NCBI RefSeq assembly: GCF_900106045.1
Contig: NZ_LT629802.1
Location: 5,146,001 to 5,210,000, forward strand
Length of the DNA stretch: 64,000 nucleotides
From: Pseudomonas mucidolens
GTDB lineage: Bacteria; Pseudomonadota; Gammaproteobacteria; Pseudomonadales; Pseudomonadaceae
Direction: 5' to 3'
Position numbers and translations under genes: made by a program. Shown here piece after piece: positions 27,227 to 38,471 of the stretch (positions are counted from its first letter, which is position 1; every line of letters begins with the position of its first letter). The notes beneath the pieces are model-generated. The model did no database searches. It saw nothing but the letters and a program-made list of their open reading frames with translations, and was not told the origin of the DNA.

Positions 27227-28900
27227 TTGTCTACGCCTGTCGAACCCTTGCGTTTGCTGCTACTGGCCGAGGAGCCAGTATGGGCAGCGTTATTGCGCGA
27301 GTGCCTGGCGCCGATGGGCGATGGGGCTGTGCTGATCAGTGCGCCAAACTGGGAGTCGGTGAGCAGTCTGTTCGATGATGACCACATGGCCGTATTGTTG
27401 ACCACGCCCAGCTTGCAACCCGGCCCCGGCCGTTGCAGTCTGCCTACCGTGTTGCTATTGGACCTGGAACCACTGGTTGCGCCGTTGGGCGCCAGCGACT
27501 GGTTGATTCGCGGTTCGTTGGATAACGATACCTTGCGGCGTTGCCTGCGGCATGTCCGCGAGCGGGGCTTGCTGGAAAACACCCTGCAACGCCTGGCCGA
27601 ACAAGACCCGTTGACCGGCATTGCCAATCGCCAGGGCTTCCAGACCTTGCTGGCCGCACGCCTGGCGGAAAACGTCGGGTGTGGCCTGGCCCTCGGTCAC
27701 TTGGACCTGGACAACTTCCGTCATGCCAACGATGCCTTGGGGCATCAGGCCGGTGACCGGCTGATCCTGCAGGTGGTCTCGCGGCTCAAGAGTCAGCTGG
27801 AAGCCGGCGACCAACTGGCACGCCTGGGCAGTGATGAATTCGCCTTGTTGATCGATACCCGTCGAGCGCCCCAGCGCGCCGAATGGATGGCCGAGCGCAT
27901 CATCGAGGCTCTGGCCGAACCCTATTGGGTCGATGGTGAAAGCCTGCTGATCGGTTGCAGCCTGGGCGTGGCCCACGCCCGTGCCAAGGCGGGCGCCGAT
28001 CCGTTGATGTGGCACGCGCATATCGCCATGCAGCAAGCCAAAAGCACCCAAGGCTGCACTTTTCATATTTTCAACGAGCGCATCAACCGCAATGCGCGCA
28101 GCCTTGCCGATCTGGAAAGCGAGCTGCGCCAGGCATTGCGTCGTGACGAACTGGAGCTGCACTACCAGCCTCGGCTGGACCTGGACGATGGGCATATTGT
28201 CGGCCTGGAGGCCCTGGTGCGTTGGCGCCATGGCGAGCGTGGCCTGTTGCCGCCCAGTGAGTTCGTGCCGTTGGCCGAACAGAGCGGCTTGATTGTGCCG
28301 CTGGGGTATTGGGTGATTTCCCGTGCCCTGCGAGACATGCAGGACCTGCGCGAGCGCGGCCTGCCGCCGTTGCACATGGCGGTCAACCTGTCGTTTCGCC
28401 AGTTCCAGGACAGCCAACTGCTGTCGACCTTGAGCCGCCTGATCGCAGAGCGCGGGGTGGAGGCCCAGTGGCTGGAGTTCGAACTCACGGAAACCGCCGT
28501 GATGCGCCGCAGTGATCTGGTCAAGCAGACCATGGATGCCCTCGGACGCTTGGGTGTGAGGTTTTCCCTGGATGACTTTGGCACCGGCTTTTCGTCCTTT
28601 GTCCACCTCAACAGCCTGCCGATTGCTTTGCTGAAAATCGACAAGAGTTTTGTCAGTGGCATGGAGGAGCGAGAGGAAAATCGCAAGTTGGTCCATGCGA
28701 TGATCAACCTGGCCCACAACCTCAACCTCGAGGTGGTGGCCGAGGGCGTCGAAACCGCGGAACAGCTGGCGTTGTTGCGCTTGTTTGGCTGCGATCAAGC
28801 TCAGGGATACTTGATCAGCAAACCTTTGCCGCTGCCGGAACTGGTGGAGTACCTGACGTTCGGCAGCAACCAGCAAGTGCTATTGGGCGAGGCGCTGTAA
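27227..28900 (+). CDS. GGDEF-EAL c-di-GMP phosphodiesterase, ProE-like
   Basis: The 557-residue protein has an N-terminal response-like region, a GGDEF domain whose active-site motif is GSDEF (201-205), and an EAL domain with EAL at 328-330, DDFGTG from 449 and AEGVETAEQL later. The intact EAL motifs suggest hydrolysis of c-di-GMP, while the altered GGDEF motif suggests a regulatory or weak cyclase. A protein in this position in P. aeruginosa has been described as phosphodiesterase ProE (recalled). Start TTG 27227 follows AGGGAG. No membrane segment is obvious. Confidence 0.88.
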   Translation: MSTPVEPLRLLLLAEEPVWAALLRECLAPMGDGAVLISAPNWESVSSLFDDDHMAVLLTTPSLQPGPGRCSLPTVLLLDLEPLVAPLGASDWLIRGSLDNDTLRRCLRHVRERGLLENTLQRLAEQDPLTGIANRQGFQTLLAARLAENVGCGLALGHLDLDNFRHANDALGHQAGDRLILQVVSRLKSQLEAGDQLARLGSDEFALLIDTRRAPQRAEWMAERIIEALAEPYWVDGESLLIGCSLGVAHARAKAGADPLMWHAHIAMQQAKSTQGCTFHIFNERINRNARSLADLESELRQALRRDELELHYQPRLDLDDGHIVGLEALVRWRHGERGLLPPSEFVPLAEQSGLIVPLGYWVISRALRDMQDLRERGLPPLHMAVNLSFRQFQDSQLLSTLSRLIAERGVEAQWLEFELTETAVMRRSDLVKQTMDALGRLGVRFSLDDFGTGFSSFVHLNSLPIALLKIDKSFVSGMEEREENRKLVHAMINLAHNLNLEVVAEGVETAEQLALLRLFGCDQAQGYLISKPLPLPELVEYLTFGSNQQVLLGEAL

Positions 28901-30280
28901 TACCCGTTGAGTTTCAGGCTCCTGGCGAATCATCCGCTTCATTTTCCGTTCAAACGCCCAGGTCAGGCTGACCGCCGCACACGCCAGGCCCAGGGCCAAG
29001 CCCCACCAGACTCCGGTCGGCCCCCAGCCGAGGGTGAAGGCCATCAACCACGCGGAGGGCGCACCGATCAGCCAGTAACAACCCAACCCGACCAGGAACG
29101 TGGTCTTCGCATCCTTGAGCCCGCGAATACAACCCATGGCGATGGTCTGCACGCCGTCGAACAGCTCAAACCACGCCGCCACGGCCAACAGGCTGACCGC
29201 CAGGCGGATGACCTCGCGAAAAGCCGGGTCGTCATGGTCCAGGAACAGCCCGATCAGTGGGTTGGAGAACAGCCAGAACGTCATGGCAAACCCCAGCATC
29301 AGCACCGCGCCGAACACTATCCCGACCCGCCCGGCCCGTCGCGCGTCGAGTAATTGCCCGGCACCGTAATGCGCACCGATGCGCATGGTGACGGCGTAGG
29401 ACATGCCGGCGGGCACCATGAACGCCACCGAAACAATCTGCAAGGCAATCTGGTGCGCGGCCAATTGTGTGCTGCCCATGGTGCCCATGCACAGCGCTGC
29501 AAAGGCGAACAGACCGACTTCAACCGCGTACGTGCCGCCGATCGGCAGGCCCAGGCGCCACAGTTCCCGCAGGTAATGCAGGTTGGGACGCATCAGGCCC
29601 TTGCCCAAGGGATAAGCGGCGTAGGAACGGTTGTATTTGATGTACCACAGCAGTGCCAGGGCCATGCAGTTGGCGACGATGGCCGTCACCAGGCCGATGC
29701 CCATGAGACCGAGTTTCGGCAGGCCGAACATGCCTTCGATCAAGGCATGGTTGAGCAGGTAATTGATTACCGTGCCGCCCAGACTGATGATCATCACCGG
29801 AGTGGCCTTGCCGATGGCGCTGGTGAAACCACGCAGGGCCATGAACGTCAGGTAGCCGGGCAGGGCGAACGGCAGAATCATCAGGAACTGCCCGGCCGAC
29901 TGCACGTTGGTTTCGGTCTGGCCGAACATCAGCAGCACCGGCTCGAGGTTCCACAGCAGCAAACTGGCCACCAGCGCCATCAACCAAGCCAGCCAGATCC
30001 CGGCCTGAGTCAAGCGGGTGGCGCCCTCGATGTCGCCCGCGCCGTGTCGAATCGCGACCAAGGTGCCGACAGCGGCGATCACACCGATACAAAAGATCGA
30101 CACGAACGAGTAGCTTGCCGCGCCGAGGCCTCCGCCGGCCAGGGCTTCGGGGCTCAAGCGCGCCATCATCAGGGTATCGGTCAGCACCATCAGCATGTGG
30201 GCCAACTGTGAGGCAATCAACGGCCCTGACAGCCGCAGAATGGCCCAGAGTTCGGTACGCGCTGGATGCTGCATGGTCAT
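28880..30280 (-). CDS. MATE family efflux transporter
   Basis: This membrane protein of about 466 residues belongs to the MATE/NorM group with about 12 helices; the N-terminal PLIASQLAHMLMVLTDTLMMA is characteristic. Such pumps use sodium or proton gradients to expel cationic drugs or metabolites. Start at ATG 30280 (MTMQHP) is taken; ATG 30274 is also possible. The 3' end overlaps the convergent GGDEF-EAL gene by 21 bases. A LysR gene lies divergent at 30432 and may regulate it. Confidence 0.9.
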   Translation of the reverse strand: MTMQHPARTELWAILRLSGPLIASQLAHMLMVLTDTLMMARLSPEALAGGGLGAASYSFVSIFCIGVIAAVGTLVAIRHGAGDIEGATRLTQAGIWLAWLMALVASLLLWNLEPVLLMFGQTETNVQSAGQFLMILPFALPGYLTFMALRGFTSAIGKATPVMIISLGGTVINYLLNHALIEGMFGLPKLGLMGIGLVTAIVANCMALALLWYIKYNRSYAAYPLGKGLMRPNLHYLRELWRLGLPIGGTYAVEVGLFAFAALCMGTMGSTQLAAHQIALQIVSVAFMVPAGMSYAVTMRIGAHYGAGQLLDARRAGRVGIVFGAVLMLGFAMTFWLFSNPLIGLFLDHDDPAFREVIRLAVSLLAVAAWFELFDGVQTIAMGCIRGLKDAKTTFLVGLGCYWLIGAPSAWLMAFTLGWGPTGVWWGLALGLACAAVSLTWAFERKMKRMIRQEPETQRVLQRLAQ

Positions 30281-30431
30281 TACACTCAACAATTCGGGGA
30301 ATGGCGAAAGGATTGATTCTCGGCGCTCCCAGCGCTTTGCACAAAGGGATAAATGCGATCACTCATATGATTAAAACTCATGCCTGGGAGATTCTGCTAG
30401 GGTTTCGCAATCATGCTGTCGGAGCTTTCCC

Positions 30432-31352
30432 ATGTCTCGTCGTCTTCCTCCGCTTTACGCGCTGCGCGCTTTCGAGGCCGCTTCCCGGCACAACTCTTTC
30501 ACCCGTGCGGCGCAAGAGCTGTCCATCACCCAGAGCGCGGTCAGCCGGCATATCCGCACCCTGGAAGAGCACTTTGCCTGTCGCTTGTTTCAGCGCAGCG
30601 GGCGCACTTTGCAACTCACCGAATCCGCGCGCTTATTGCTGCCCGGTGTGCGCGAGGGTTTTGCGGCCCTGGAGCGGGCCTGCCATACCTTGAACGCCGA
30701 AGACGACATCCTGCGCATGAAGGCGCCGTCCACCTTGACCATGCGTTGGTTACTGGCGCGACTGAGCCGGTTCCGGCATTTGCAGCCGGGCAACGAAGTA
30801 CAGTTGACCAGCGCCTGGATGAGCATCGATGAGGTGGACTTCAATCAGGAGCCGTTCGACTGCGCGGTATTGTTGAGCGACGGCCACTTTCCGCCGGACT
30901 GGGAAGCCAGCTATCTGTTTTCCGAATGGCTGATTCCGGTGGGGGCGCCCAATTTGCTCCGGGATGGGCCATGGGATGTCGAACGTCTGGCCGCCACCGA
31001 ACTGCTGCATCCCACGCCGGACCGTCGCGACTGGCGTCGTTGGCTTGCGCGCACCGGGCTGGCGTCACAGGTCCCGATCAAGGGTGGACAAGTGTTCGAC
31101 ACCCTCGAACTGGGCATGATTGCCGCTGCCCGCGGGTATGGCGTGTCGATGGGTGATTTGCTGATGGTGGCCGAAGATGTCGCCCAGGATCGTTTAAGCC
31201 TGCCGTGGCCGACCGCCGTGGCCAGTGGGGAGAGCTACTATCTGGTCTGGCCGAAAACCCGCCCCGGTGGCGAGCGCCTGCGCAGACTTTCGGATTTCCT
31301 CCAGGGCGAGGTCCAAGCCATGCAATTACCTTTGGTCGAACGGCTCGACTGA
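30432..31352 (+). CDS. LysR family transcriptional regulator
   Basis: This 306-residue LysR protein, of the GcvA/AmpR-like group, has an N-terminal winged helix (ALRAFEAASRHNSFTRAA... near residues 10-30; ITQSAVSRHIRTLEE follows) and a C-terminal effector domain. It is divergent from the MATE gene with 151 bases between the starts. Ligand and targets are unknown; the MATE gene is the most obvious candidate. Confidence 0.88.
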   Translation: MSRRLPPLYALRAFEAASRHNSFTRAAQELSITQSAVSRHIRTLEEHFACRLFQRSGRTLQLTESARLLLPGVREGFAALERACHTLNAEDDILRMKAPSTLTMRWLLARLSRFRHLQPGNEVQLTSAWMSIDEVDFNQEPFDCAVLLSDGHFPPDWEASYLFSEWLIPVGAPNLLRDGPWDVERLAATELLHPTPDRRDWRRWLARTGLASQVPIKGGQVFDTLELGMIAAARGYGVSMGDLLMVAEDVAQDRLSLPWPTAVASGESYYLVWPKTRPGGERLRRLSDFLQGEVQAMQLPLVERLD

Positions 31353-31529
31353 ATCGATATAGCGCCCCGAAACAATGCGTTTGGACAATCTCCCTGTGAC
31401 ACGCTCAAGTATTGACAGGTGCCGCCGACGTAGGTGTGTCGAGCCGCTGATGAATGGTGGCTCTTTATTAGAGAATTGCCGATTAGCGCTATGAGATCAG
31501 GATGATCCGGGCCACGGCCAGGAGCTGTC

Positions 31530-33506
31530 ATGTCTCAACCACGCGCCCGAATTGCTTCGCAGTTGGGCATAGCCTTAGCCGTGATCTTGGCTGTCGTTAT
31601 CAGCGGCAGTACCGTCTTCGCCCTGCGTTCCCTGGATGCCGCCAACCTCGACACCCGGGAAGAGCATCTGGCCAGTGAAGCGCGTTTGCTCGCCGACCAA
31701 CTCAACACCTTTCACAGCACCCTGCGCGAGAGCACGCAACGCTTGAGTGGGCTCTTCGAAAAGCGTTTCGCCGCCGGTTTGAGCGTGCATGCGGACCAGC
31801 CCGTGAACGTGGCTGGCATGCAGACGCCCAGCCTGTATCTGGGCAGCGCGGTGCTGAACAACAACTTTGACGATGTGGATGAGTTCAAGCAGGTATCCGG
31901 CGGTGTCGCCACGGTGTTTGTGCGCAGCGGAGAAGACTTTATCCGCATCAGCACGTCCCTGACCAAGCAGGATGGCAACCGTGCTATCGGCACGGTGCTG
32001 GATCGCCAGGGCCCGGCCTATCAGCCGGTGCTTGCCGGGCAGACTTACATTGGTCGCGCGGTGCTGTTCGAACGCTCGTACATGACCCAATACAGTCCGG
32101 TGCGTGATGCCAGCGGCAAGGTCATCGCGGTGTTATTCATCGGTTTTGACTACACCGACGCGCAGAATGCGCAGTTCGACAACCTCAAGCGTTTTCGCAT
32201 CGGCAAGACCGGCTCCCTCGCGTTGCTCGATGAGCAGCAGCGCTGGCTGGTGCCGCCGGCGGGCGTGCAGGCGCCGGACCAGGCGGTGGCGGTCATGCGC
32301 GATCTTGCCGGCAAGCCGGGTGTGGGGCGTTTCTGGAGCGACAAGAACGAAGATTTCTACAGCGTCGCGATGCCGTTCGACGGCGGCCCGTGGTCGGTGG
32401 TTGCCAGCATGCCAAAGGCCGAGATTCGCGCGGTCACCTGGGCCGTCGGCATCCGGCTGGTCATCGGCAGCGTGTTGGCGATGTTGCTGGCGGTGGGCGC
32501 CACGGTCTGGTTGCTGCGCAGCAAATTGCAGCCCCTGGGGGATCTGGTGCGCCAGGCCGAGGCCTTGGGCGCGGGTGATTTGAGTGCACGCCTGAACGTC
32601 TCCAGCCATGACGAAATCGGTCAACTGGCACGCAGCTTCAATCAGATGGGCGAAGCCCTGTCGACCATGGTCTCGCAGATCCGCAAGGCCGCCGAAGAGG
32701 TCAATGGCCGTGCCCAGGCCCTGTCCGGTTTATCCGGTGGTGCCTACGAAGGCATGGAACAGCAGTCCGGCGAGATCACCAGCATGGCCGGCGCGGTGGA
32801 GGAGTTCAGCGCTACTTCCCTGAACATTGCCGACAACATGGGCAATACCGAACGTCTGGCCCAGGAGAACACCCAGCAAACCCGGATCGGGCGGACCTCG
32901 ATGCAAGAGGCGTCTTCGTCCCTGGAACATATCGCCGTCGCGCTGAACGGTACCGCCACGGTGATCAATACCCTCGGTCAACGTTCCCAGGAGATTGGCG
33001 GGATCGTCGGCGTGATCACCGCGATTGCCGAACAGACCAATTTGCTGGCGCTCAATGCGGCTATCGAAGCAGCGCGCGCCGGTGAGCAAGGTCGGGGCTT
33101 TGCGGTGGTGGCCGACGAAGTGCGCAACCTGGCATCGCGCACCCGCCAGGCCACCGACGAAATTTCCGGGATGATCCAGAGCATCCAGCAGGAAACCGGG
33201 AATGCCATCAGCACCATGGAGCAGGGCAAGGTGTTGATGCAGGAAGGTCTGTCGCGCAATGCCGACGTGGCGTCGGCACTGGAGCGGATCGACGAGCAAA
33301 GCCGCTCGGCCGGCCAGCAATTCGCCGCGATCACCACCGCGACCCAGGAACAGAGCAGCACCGCGACCTTGCTCAGCAGCAACTTGCAGAGCATTGCCCT
33401 GGCTAACAGTGAGCAGCGCGAAGTGGTGTCCAACCTGGCGATCACCGCCAAGGAACTGGAGACCCTGGCGGCGGGCCTGCGCCATGAGGTCGATCGGTTT
33501 CGCTGA
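31530..33506 (+). CDS. Methyl-accepting chemotaxis protein with Cache sensor
   Basis: This 658-residue chemoreceptor has a membrane helix near residues 12-31, a periplasmic Cache3/Cache2-like domain to about 300, a second helix near 310-328, a HAMP domain, and a cytoplasmic signalling hairpin containing [20 protein letters not shown]. It would bind a small ligand, perhaps an organic acid, and signal to CheA. It lies alone between a LysR gene and a broken small gene; its ligand is unknown. Confidence 0.9.
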   Translation: MSQPRARIASQLGIALAVILAVVISGSTVFALRSLDAANLDTREEHLASEARLLADQLNTFHSTLRESTQRLSGLFEKRFAAGLSVHADQPVNVAGMQTPSLYLGSAVLNNNFDDVDEFKQVSGGVATVFVRSGEDFIRISTSLTKQDGNRAIGTVLDRQGPAYQPVLAGQTYIGRAVLFERSYMTQYSPVRDASGKVIAVLFIGFDYTDAQNAQFDNLKRFRIGKTGSLALLDEQQRWLVPPAGVQAPDQAVAVMRDLAGKPGVGRFWSDKNEDFYSVAMPFDGGPWSVVASMPKAEIRAVTWAVGIRLVIGSVLAMLLAVGATVWLLRSKLQPLGDLVRQAEALGAGDLSARLNVSSHDEIGQLARSFNQMGEALSTMVSQIRKAAEEVNGRAQALSGLSGGAYEGMEQQSGEITSMAGAVEEFSATSLNIADNMGNTERLAQENTQQTRIGRTSMQEASSSLEHIAVALNGTATVINTLGQRSQEIGGIVGVITAIAEQTNLLALNAAIEAARAGEQGRGFAVVADEVRNLASRTRQATDEISGMIQSIQQETGNAISTMEQGKVLMQEGLSRNADVASALERIDEQSRSAGQQFAAITTATQEQSSTATLLSSNLQSIALANSEQREVVSNLAITAKELETLAAGLRHEVDRFR

Positions 33507-33509
33507 GGC

Positions 33510-33813
33510 TTAACGCTCGCCAAGCCCCGGATCCAAGCGCTTGCCGATGTCCTTGAGACGCGCCAGTTGATCAACCATCGCTGGCAGCCTCATCCAGGCT
33601 GCCGACAAAAGTCCACAGGTGGGTCATCACCGCGTACACATGGCCGGCCTTGACCGCCGGTGACCATGCCAACTGGTGGATCGCCATGACGAACAGCAGT
33701 GCCGCCAGTGAACCTATAAACAGGAACGTGGCGGCCTCGCGCTCGGACAGCCAGATTTGCAGACGCGACAGCACCTTGTTGGAAGTGGCTGGGCTACTGC
33801 TGGATCTGCCCAA
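33510..33813 (-). pseudogene. Frameshifted small membrane protein gene downstream of comM
   Basis: The frame from TTG 33813 gives about 80 residues with a membrane helix (AATFLFIGSLAALLFVMAIHQLAWS) shortened here to its centre, followed by YAVMTHLWTFVGSLDE and an early stop near 33571. In the neighbouring frame the sequence continues as LPAMVDQLARLKDIGKRLD to a stop at 33510-33512. As I recall, a Pseudomonas small membrane protein carries both parts in one frame, so one base is probably extra near 33586-33592. A sequencing error would look the same. The end lies only 3 bases from the MCP stop. Confidence 0.6.
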
Positions 33814-33819
33814 GGACCC

Positions 33820-35316
33820 TTAGCCGAGCGCCGCTGGCCGGTACTGCAGCGCTTCCGCCAAATGATGCCGGGCGATACCCTCCATTTGCTCAAGATCCGC
33901 CAGGGTGCGCGCTACCTTGAGCAGCCGATGGGCCGCGCGTAGCGATAACGTCAGTCGCTCGCAGGCGGCTTCAAGCCAGCCTTCATCAACTTTCTGCAGT
34001 TGGCAGTGTGCACGCAGCCCCGGCAGATCGAGGAAAGCATTGGCGCAGCCCTGGCGCCGTTGCTGACGCTCCCGCGCGTCGGCAACCTGCACCGATGCCA
34101 TGGCGGTGTTGTCGCCAATCTGTCGGGTCGGGCTCAGCGCTGTGCTTTCCCGGGCTACGGTCAGGTGCAGGTCGATGCGGTCGAGCAACGGGCCGGAGAG
34201 TTTGTTGCGATAGCGCTGGATTTGTTCCGGGGTACACCGGCAGCGTCCGCTCGGCTCGCCCAGGTAACCGCACGGGCACGGGTTCATGGCGGCCACCAGT
34301 TGAAAGCGCGCCGGGAAGCGTACCCGGTCGCGAGCGCGGGAAATCACAATGTGCCCGGACTCCAGCGGCTCGCGCAGTACTTCCAGCACCTTGCGATCAA
34401 ACTCCGGCAGTTCATCGAGAAACAGCACGCCATGGTGGGCGAGGGTGATTTCCCCGGGCTGTGGTTTAGAGCCGCCGCCCACCAGCGCCGGTCCCGATGC
34501 GGAATGGTGCGGCTGGCGAAACGGTCGATGGGGCCAGTGACTCAACGGCGCCAGGCTGACCACGGATTGAATCGCCGCGACCTCCAGCGCTTCCTGTTCG
34601 CTCAAGGGCGGCAACAAACCTGGCAGGCGGCTGGCGAGCAAGGTTTTTCCGGTGCCTGGCGGCCCACTGAACAGTAGGTTGTGAGCGCCCGCTGCGGCAA
34701 TCAACAGCGCGCGCTTGGCCGCCAGTTGGCCTTGGACTTCGTTCAGGTCGGGGTAAGGTTTGTTCAAGTACTGCAAGCCGTCGGACTTGAAGGGTTCAAT
34801 CGGCACCTGTCCATTCAAGTGGGCCACCACTTGCAACAGATGATCGGCTGCAATCACCTTCAGGCCGGAGGCGAGGCACGCTTCCTCGGCATTCGCGCGC
34901 GGCACTATCAAGGTGCGTCCGGCCTTGCGTGCCGCCAGCGCAGCTGGTAGCACACCTTTCACCGCACGTACTTCGCCGGACAGCGCCAGCTCACCGAGGC
35001 ATTCCACGTCATCCAGCATCAGCGCCGGCACCTGCACGCTGGCCGCCAGGATCCCCAGGGCGATCGCCAAATCAAAACGCCCGCCATCCTTGGGCAAGTC
35101 GGCGGGCGCGAGATTGAGGGTGATACGACGCGCGGGGTATTGCAGCGCGGAGTTCAGAATGGCACTGCGCACCCGGTCCTTGCTTTCCTTGACGGCCGTT
35201 TCGGGCAGGCCTACCAGCGTCAGGGAGGGCAACCCGTTGGCCATATGCACCTCAACCGTGACGGCGGGGGCCTCGACGCCAATCTGGGCGCGGCTGTGGA
35301 CAATGGCGAGGGACAT
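33820..35316 (-). CDS. comM: ComM/YifB family AAA ATPase
   Basis: This 498-residue magnesium-chelatase-like protein has an N-terminal Lon-protease-like fold, Walker A GPPGTGKT (near residue 217) and Walker B LFLDELPEF. ComM is a hexameric branch-migration motor that promotes integration of homologous DNA during natural transformation. The C-terminal Mg_chelatase_C region is intact. It lies upstream of ubiK? No: ubiK (35451-35711) precedes it on the same strand with a 134-base gap. Confidence 0.92.
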   Translation of the reverse strand: MSLAIVHSRAQIGVEAPAVTVEVHMANGLPSLTLVGLPETAVKESKDRVRSAILNSALQYPARRITLNLAPADLPKDGGRFDLAIALGILAASVQVPALMLDDVECLGELALSGEVRAVKGVLPAALAARKAGRTLIVPRANAEEACLASGLKVIAADHLLQVVAHLNGQVPIEPFKSDGLQYLNKPYPDLNEVQGQLAAKRALLIAAAGAHNLLFSGPPGTGKTLLASRLPGLLPPLSEQEALEVAAIQSVVSLAPLSHWPHRPFRQPHHSASGPALVGGGSKPQPGEITLAHHGVLFLDELPEFDRKVLEVLREPLESGHIVISRARDRVRFPARFQLVAAMNPCPCGYLGEPSGRCRCTPEQIQRYRNKLSGPLLDRIDLHLTVARESTALSPTRQIGDNTAMASVQVADARERQQRRQGCANAFLDLPGLRAHCQLQKVDEGWLEAACERLTLSLRAAHRLLKVARTLADLEQMEGIARHHLAEALQYRPAALG

Positions 35317-35450
35317 GCTCGTTCCTTGAGGTGGAGGGCCGCTTCCTGCGGTTTTTCAAGGGTAGACGAGATGGGGAAGAGCACGGCGGGGAGGTTTTAC
35401 AGAACGTATCCAGAACTGGGTGTGCCCCGCGTTGCTACAGGTTGTTCGTT

Positions 35451-35711
35451 TTATTCGGTGGGCGGCGTCAGGCGTGCTTCCAGCTCTGCAACCTTGGCCT
35501 CCAGGCTTTCCAGGCGCGCTCGCGTACGGGCCAGCACGACCATCTGGCTATCGAACTCTTCCCGGCTAACCAGATCGAGCTTGCTGAAGCCGCTCTGCAA
35601 CAGCGCCTTGAACTGGCTTTCGATTTCATTGCGGGGCAGCGGGGTGTCACCGCTGAACAGTCGAGAGGCGTGGCCGCTCAGGGCGTCGAGGAGGTCTTTG
35701 GGCGCGAGCAT
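35451..35711 (-). CDS. ubiK: Accessory factor UbiK family protein
   Basis: This 86-residue protein of the UbiK/YqiC (BMFP) family is a trimeric, coiled-coil protein that helps ubiquinone biosynthesis at the membrane. The C-terminal coiled coil is clear: VVLARTRARLESLEAKVAELEARL. The N-terminal amphipathic part ALSGHASRLFSG is likely membrane-associated. It is divergent from glnK with about 410 bases between the two starts. Confidence 0.87.
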   Translation of the reverse strand: MLAPKDLLDALSGHASRLFSGDTPLPRNEIESQFKALLQSGFSKLDLVSREEFDSQMVVLARTRARLESLEAKVAELEARLTPPTE

Positions 35712-36462
<751 letters not shown>

Positions 36463-36496
36463 GCCGCCAAACCCCAACGCCCCAGGAGAAAACAAT

Positions 36497-37834
36497 ATGA
36501 CTCTGCGTAAATTCGCAGGGCTAGGAGCCCTGTTGTCCATCGTAATGCCCAGCCTGGCCATGGCGGCAGACGAAGTGGCGGCTCCAGTCCTCAACTCCGG
36601 CGATACCGCCTGGATGCTGACGGCCACCGCGCTGGTGCTGTTCATGACTATTCCTGGCCTGGCGCTGTTCTACGGCGGCATGGTCCGTTCCAAGAACATT
36701 CTTTCGGTGATGATGCAGTGCTTCGCCATTACCGGCCTGATCAGCATTCTGTGGGTCGTCTACGGCTACAGCATCGCGTTCGACACCACGGGCATGGAGC
36801 AGGGCGTCGTCAACTTCAACTCATTCTTCGGCGGCATGGGCAAGGCGTTCCTGTCGGGTGTGACCCCAGACAGCCTCACCGGTCCTGCGGCGCTGTTCCC
36901 GGAAGCGGTGTTCATCACCTTCCAGATGACGTTTGCGATCATTACGCCGGCGCTGATCGTCGGTGCGTTCGCCGAGCGCATGAAATTCTCCGCCATGCTG
37001 ATCTTCATGGCCATCTGGTTCACCCTGGTGTATGCGCCCATCGCCCACATGGTCTGGAGCGGCGACGGCGGCCTGATGTGGGACTGGGGCGTGCTCGACT
37101 TCGCGGGCGGCACGGTGGTGCATATCAACGCCGGCGTGGCTGGCCTGGTGGCGTGCATCGTGCTCGGCAAGCGTAAAGGCTACCCGACCACACCGATGGC
37201 TCCGCATAACCTGGGTTACACCCTGATCGGCGCGGCCATGCTGTGGATCGGCTGGTTCGGCTTCAACGCAGGTTCTGCCGCGGCGGCCAACGGCACCGCC
37301 GGCATGGCGATGCTGGTCACGCAGATTGCTACTGCGGCGGCGGCACTGGGCTGGATGTTCGCCGAGTGGATCACCCACGGTAAGCCAAGCGCCTTGGGCA
37401 TCGCCTCGGGCGTGGTGGCCGGCCTGGTGGCGGTTACCCCGGCTGCCGGCACCGTGGGCCCGATGGGCGCCGTGGTCATCGGCCTGGCGTCGGGTGTGAT
37501 CTGCTTCTTCTGCGCCACCAGCCTCAAGCGCAAGCTGGGTTATGACGACTCGCTGGACGCTTTCGGCGTACACGGTGTCGGCGGTATTGTCGGCGCGATT
37601 CTTACCGGCGTGTTCGCGGCGCCGATACTGGGTGGTTTCGGCACGGTGACTGACATTGCCGCGCAAGTCTGGATTCAGGCCAAGGGCGTTGGTTTCACCG
37701 TGATCTACACCGGTATCATCACTTACGTCATTCTCAAGGTGCTGGACATGGTGATAGGGCTGCGTGTGAGCGAAGAGGAAGAGGCGGTGGGTCTCGACCT
37801 GGCGGAACACAACGAACGTGGCTACAACTTGTAA
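36497..37834 (+). CDS. amtB: Ammonium transporter AmtB
   Basis: This 445-residue channel conducts ammonium across the inner membrane. It has a cleavable signal peptide (residues about 1-22, MTLRKFAGLGALLSIV...), a Trp-gated pore and the twin histidines in APIAHMVWSG and FGVHGVGG. The C-terminal tail EEEEAVGLDLAEHNERG is typical for GlnK docking. ATG 36497 follows CAGGAGAA. A terminator is directly downstream. Confidence 0.96.
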   Translation: MTLRKFAGLGALLSIVMPSLAMAADEVAAPVLNSGDTAWMLTATALVLFMTIPGLALFYGGMVRSKNILSVMMQCFAITGLISILWVVYGYSIAFDTTGMEQGVVNFNSFFGGMGKAFLSGVTPDSLTGPAALFPEAVFITFQMTFAIITPALIVGAFAERMKFSAMLIFMAIWFTLVYAPIAHMVWSGDGGLMWDWGVLDFAGGTVVHINAGVAGLVACIVLGKRKGYPTTPMAPHNLGYTLIGAAMLWIGWFGFNAGSAAAANGTAGMAMLVTQIATAAAALGWMFAEWITHGKPSALGIASGVVAGLVAVTPAAGTVGPMGAVVIGLASGVICFFCATSLKRKLGYDDSLDAFGVHGVGGIVGAILTGVFAAPILGGFGTVTDIAAQVWIQAKGVGFTVIYTGIITYVILKVLDMVIGLRVSEEEEAVGLDLAEHNERGYNL

Positions 37835-37850
37835 GTTCGCTTGAAAACAT

Positions 37851-37877
37851 ATGCCCGGCTTGCCGGGCATTTTTTTG
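37851..37877 (+). terminator. Rho-independent terminator after amtB
   Basis: ATGCCCGGC (37851-37859) pairs exactly with GCCGGGCAT (37862-37870), with a two-base loop on paper, followed by seven T residues. It ends the glnK-amtB operon. Confidence 0.92.
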
Positions 37878-38045
37878 TCTGGGGTTTGTCTGTCAGAAAG
37901 GCTTGTGAGATTTTTCTGCGCAGTTTGTGACGTGATCCACAAGGTACTTTTCATTGTGCGAATGTCTTACAGGCATGTAGGCGTATTCGGCACTTTGTTT
38001 TTTCCCAGAGCACGCTAGAATGCGCGCCGATGGGCGGAGAACTGT

Positions 38046-38471
38046 ATGTGGCAACAGAGCCTGATTACCCTGCGGGCCAAGCCTCGGGGCTTTCATCTGG
38101 TAACGGACGAGTTGCTCGCCGGCTTGCCTGAGTTGCAGGCGTGTCGAGTCGGCCTGTTGCATCTGTGGCTGCAGCACACCTCGGCCTCGTTGACGATCAA
38201 CGAGAATGCCGACCCGGCGGTTCGCCGAGACTTCGAGCGGTTTTTCAATGCGCTGGTGCCGCAAGGCGCGGCGGGATATGAACACAACGACGAAGGTCCG
38301 GATGATCTGCCGGCGCACTTCAAGGGCAGCCTGTTGGGCTGCCAGCTGAGTCTGCCGATCAAGGCCGGCCGCTTGGCGATAGGAACATGGCAAGGCGTTT
38401 ATCTGGGCGAGCACCGTGATCATGGCGGTGCCCGTAAAGTCCTCGCCACCTTGCACGGTGATGGGGCATAA
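38046..38471 (+). CDS. YjbQ/UPF0047 family protein
   Basis: This 141-residue protein of the YjbQ family shows the conserved [17 protein letters not shown] and a C-terminal [16 protein letters not shown]. Members have weak thiamine-phosphate synthase activity, but the real role is unclear. It stands between amtB and sutA with its own promoter region likely. Confidence 0.9.
   Translation: MWQQSLITLRAKPRGFHLVTDELLAGLPELQACRVGLLHLWLQHTSASLTINENADPAVRRDFERFFNALVPQGAAGYEHNDEGPDDLPAHFKGSLLGCQLSLPIKAGRLAIGTWQGVYLGEHRDHGGARKVLATLHGDGA

Noticed and set aside
30590..31117. Several short frames opposite the LysR gene
   Set aside because: All overlap the LysR coding sequence and lack features.
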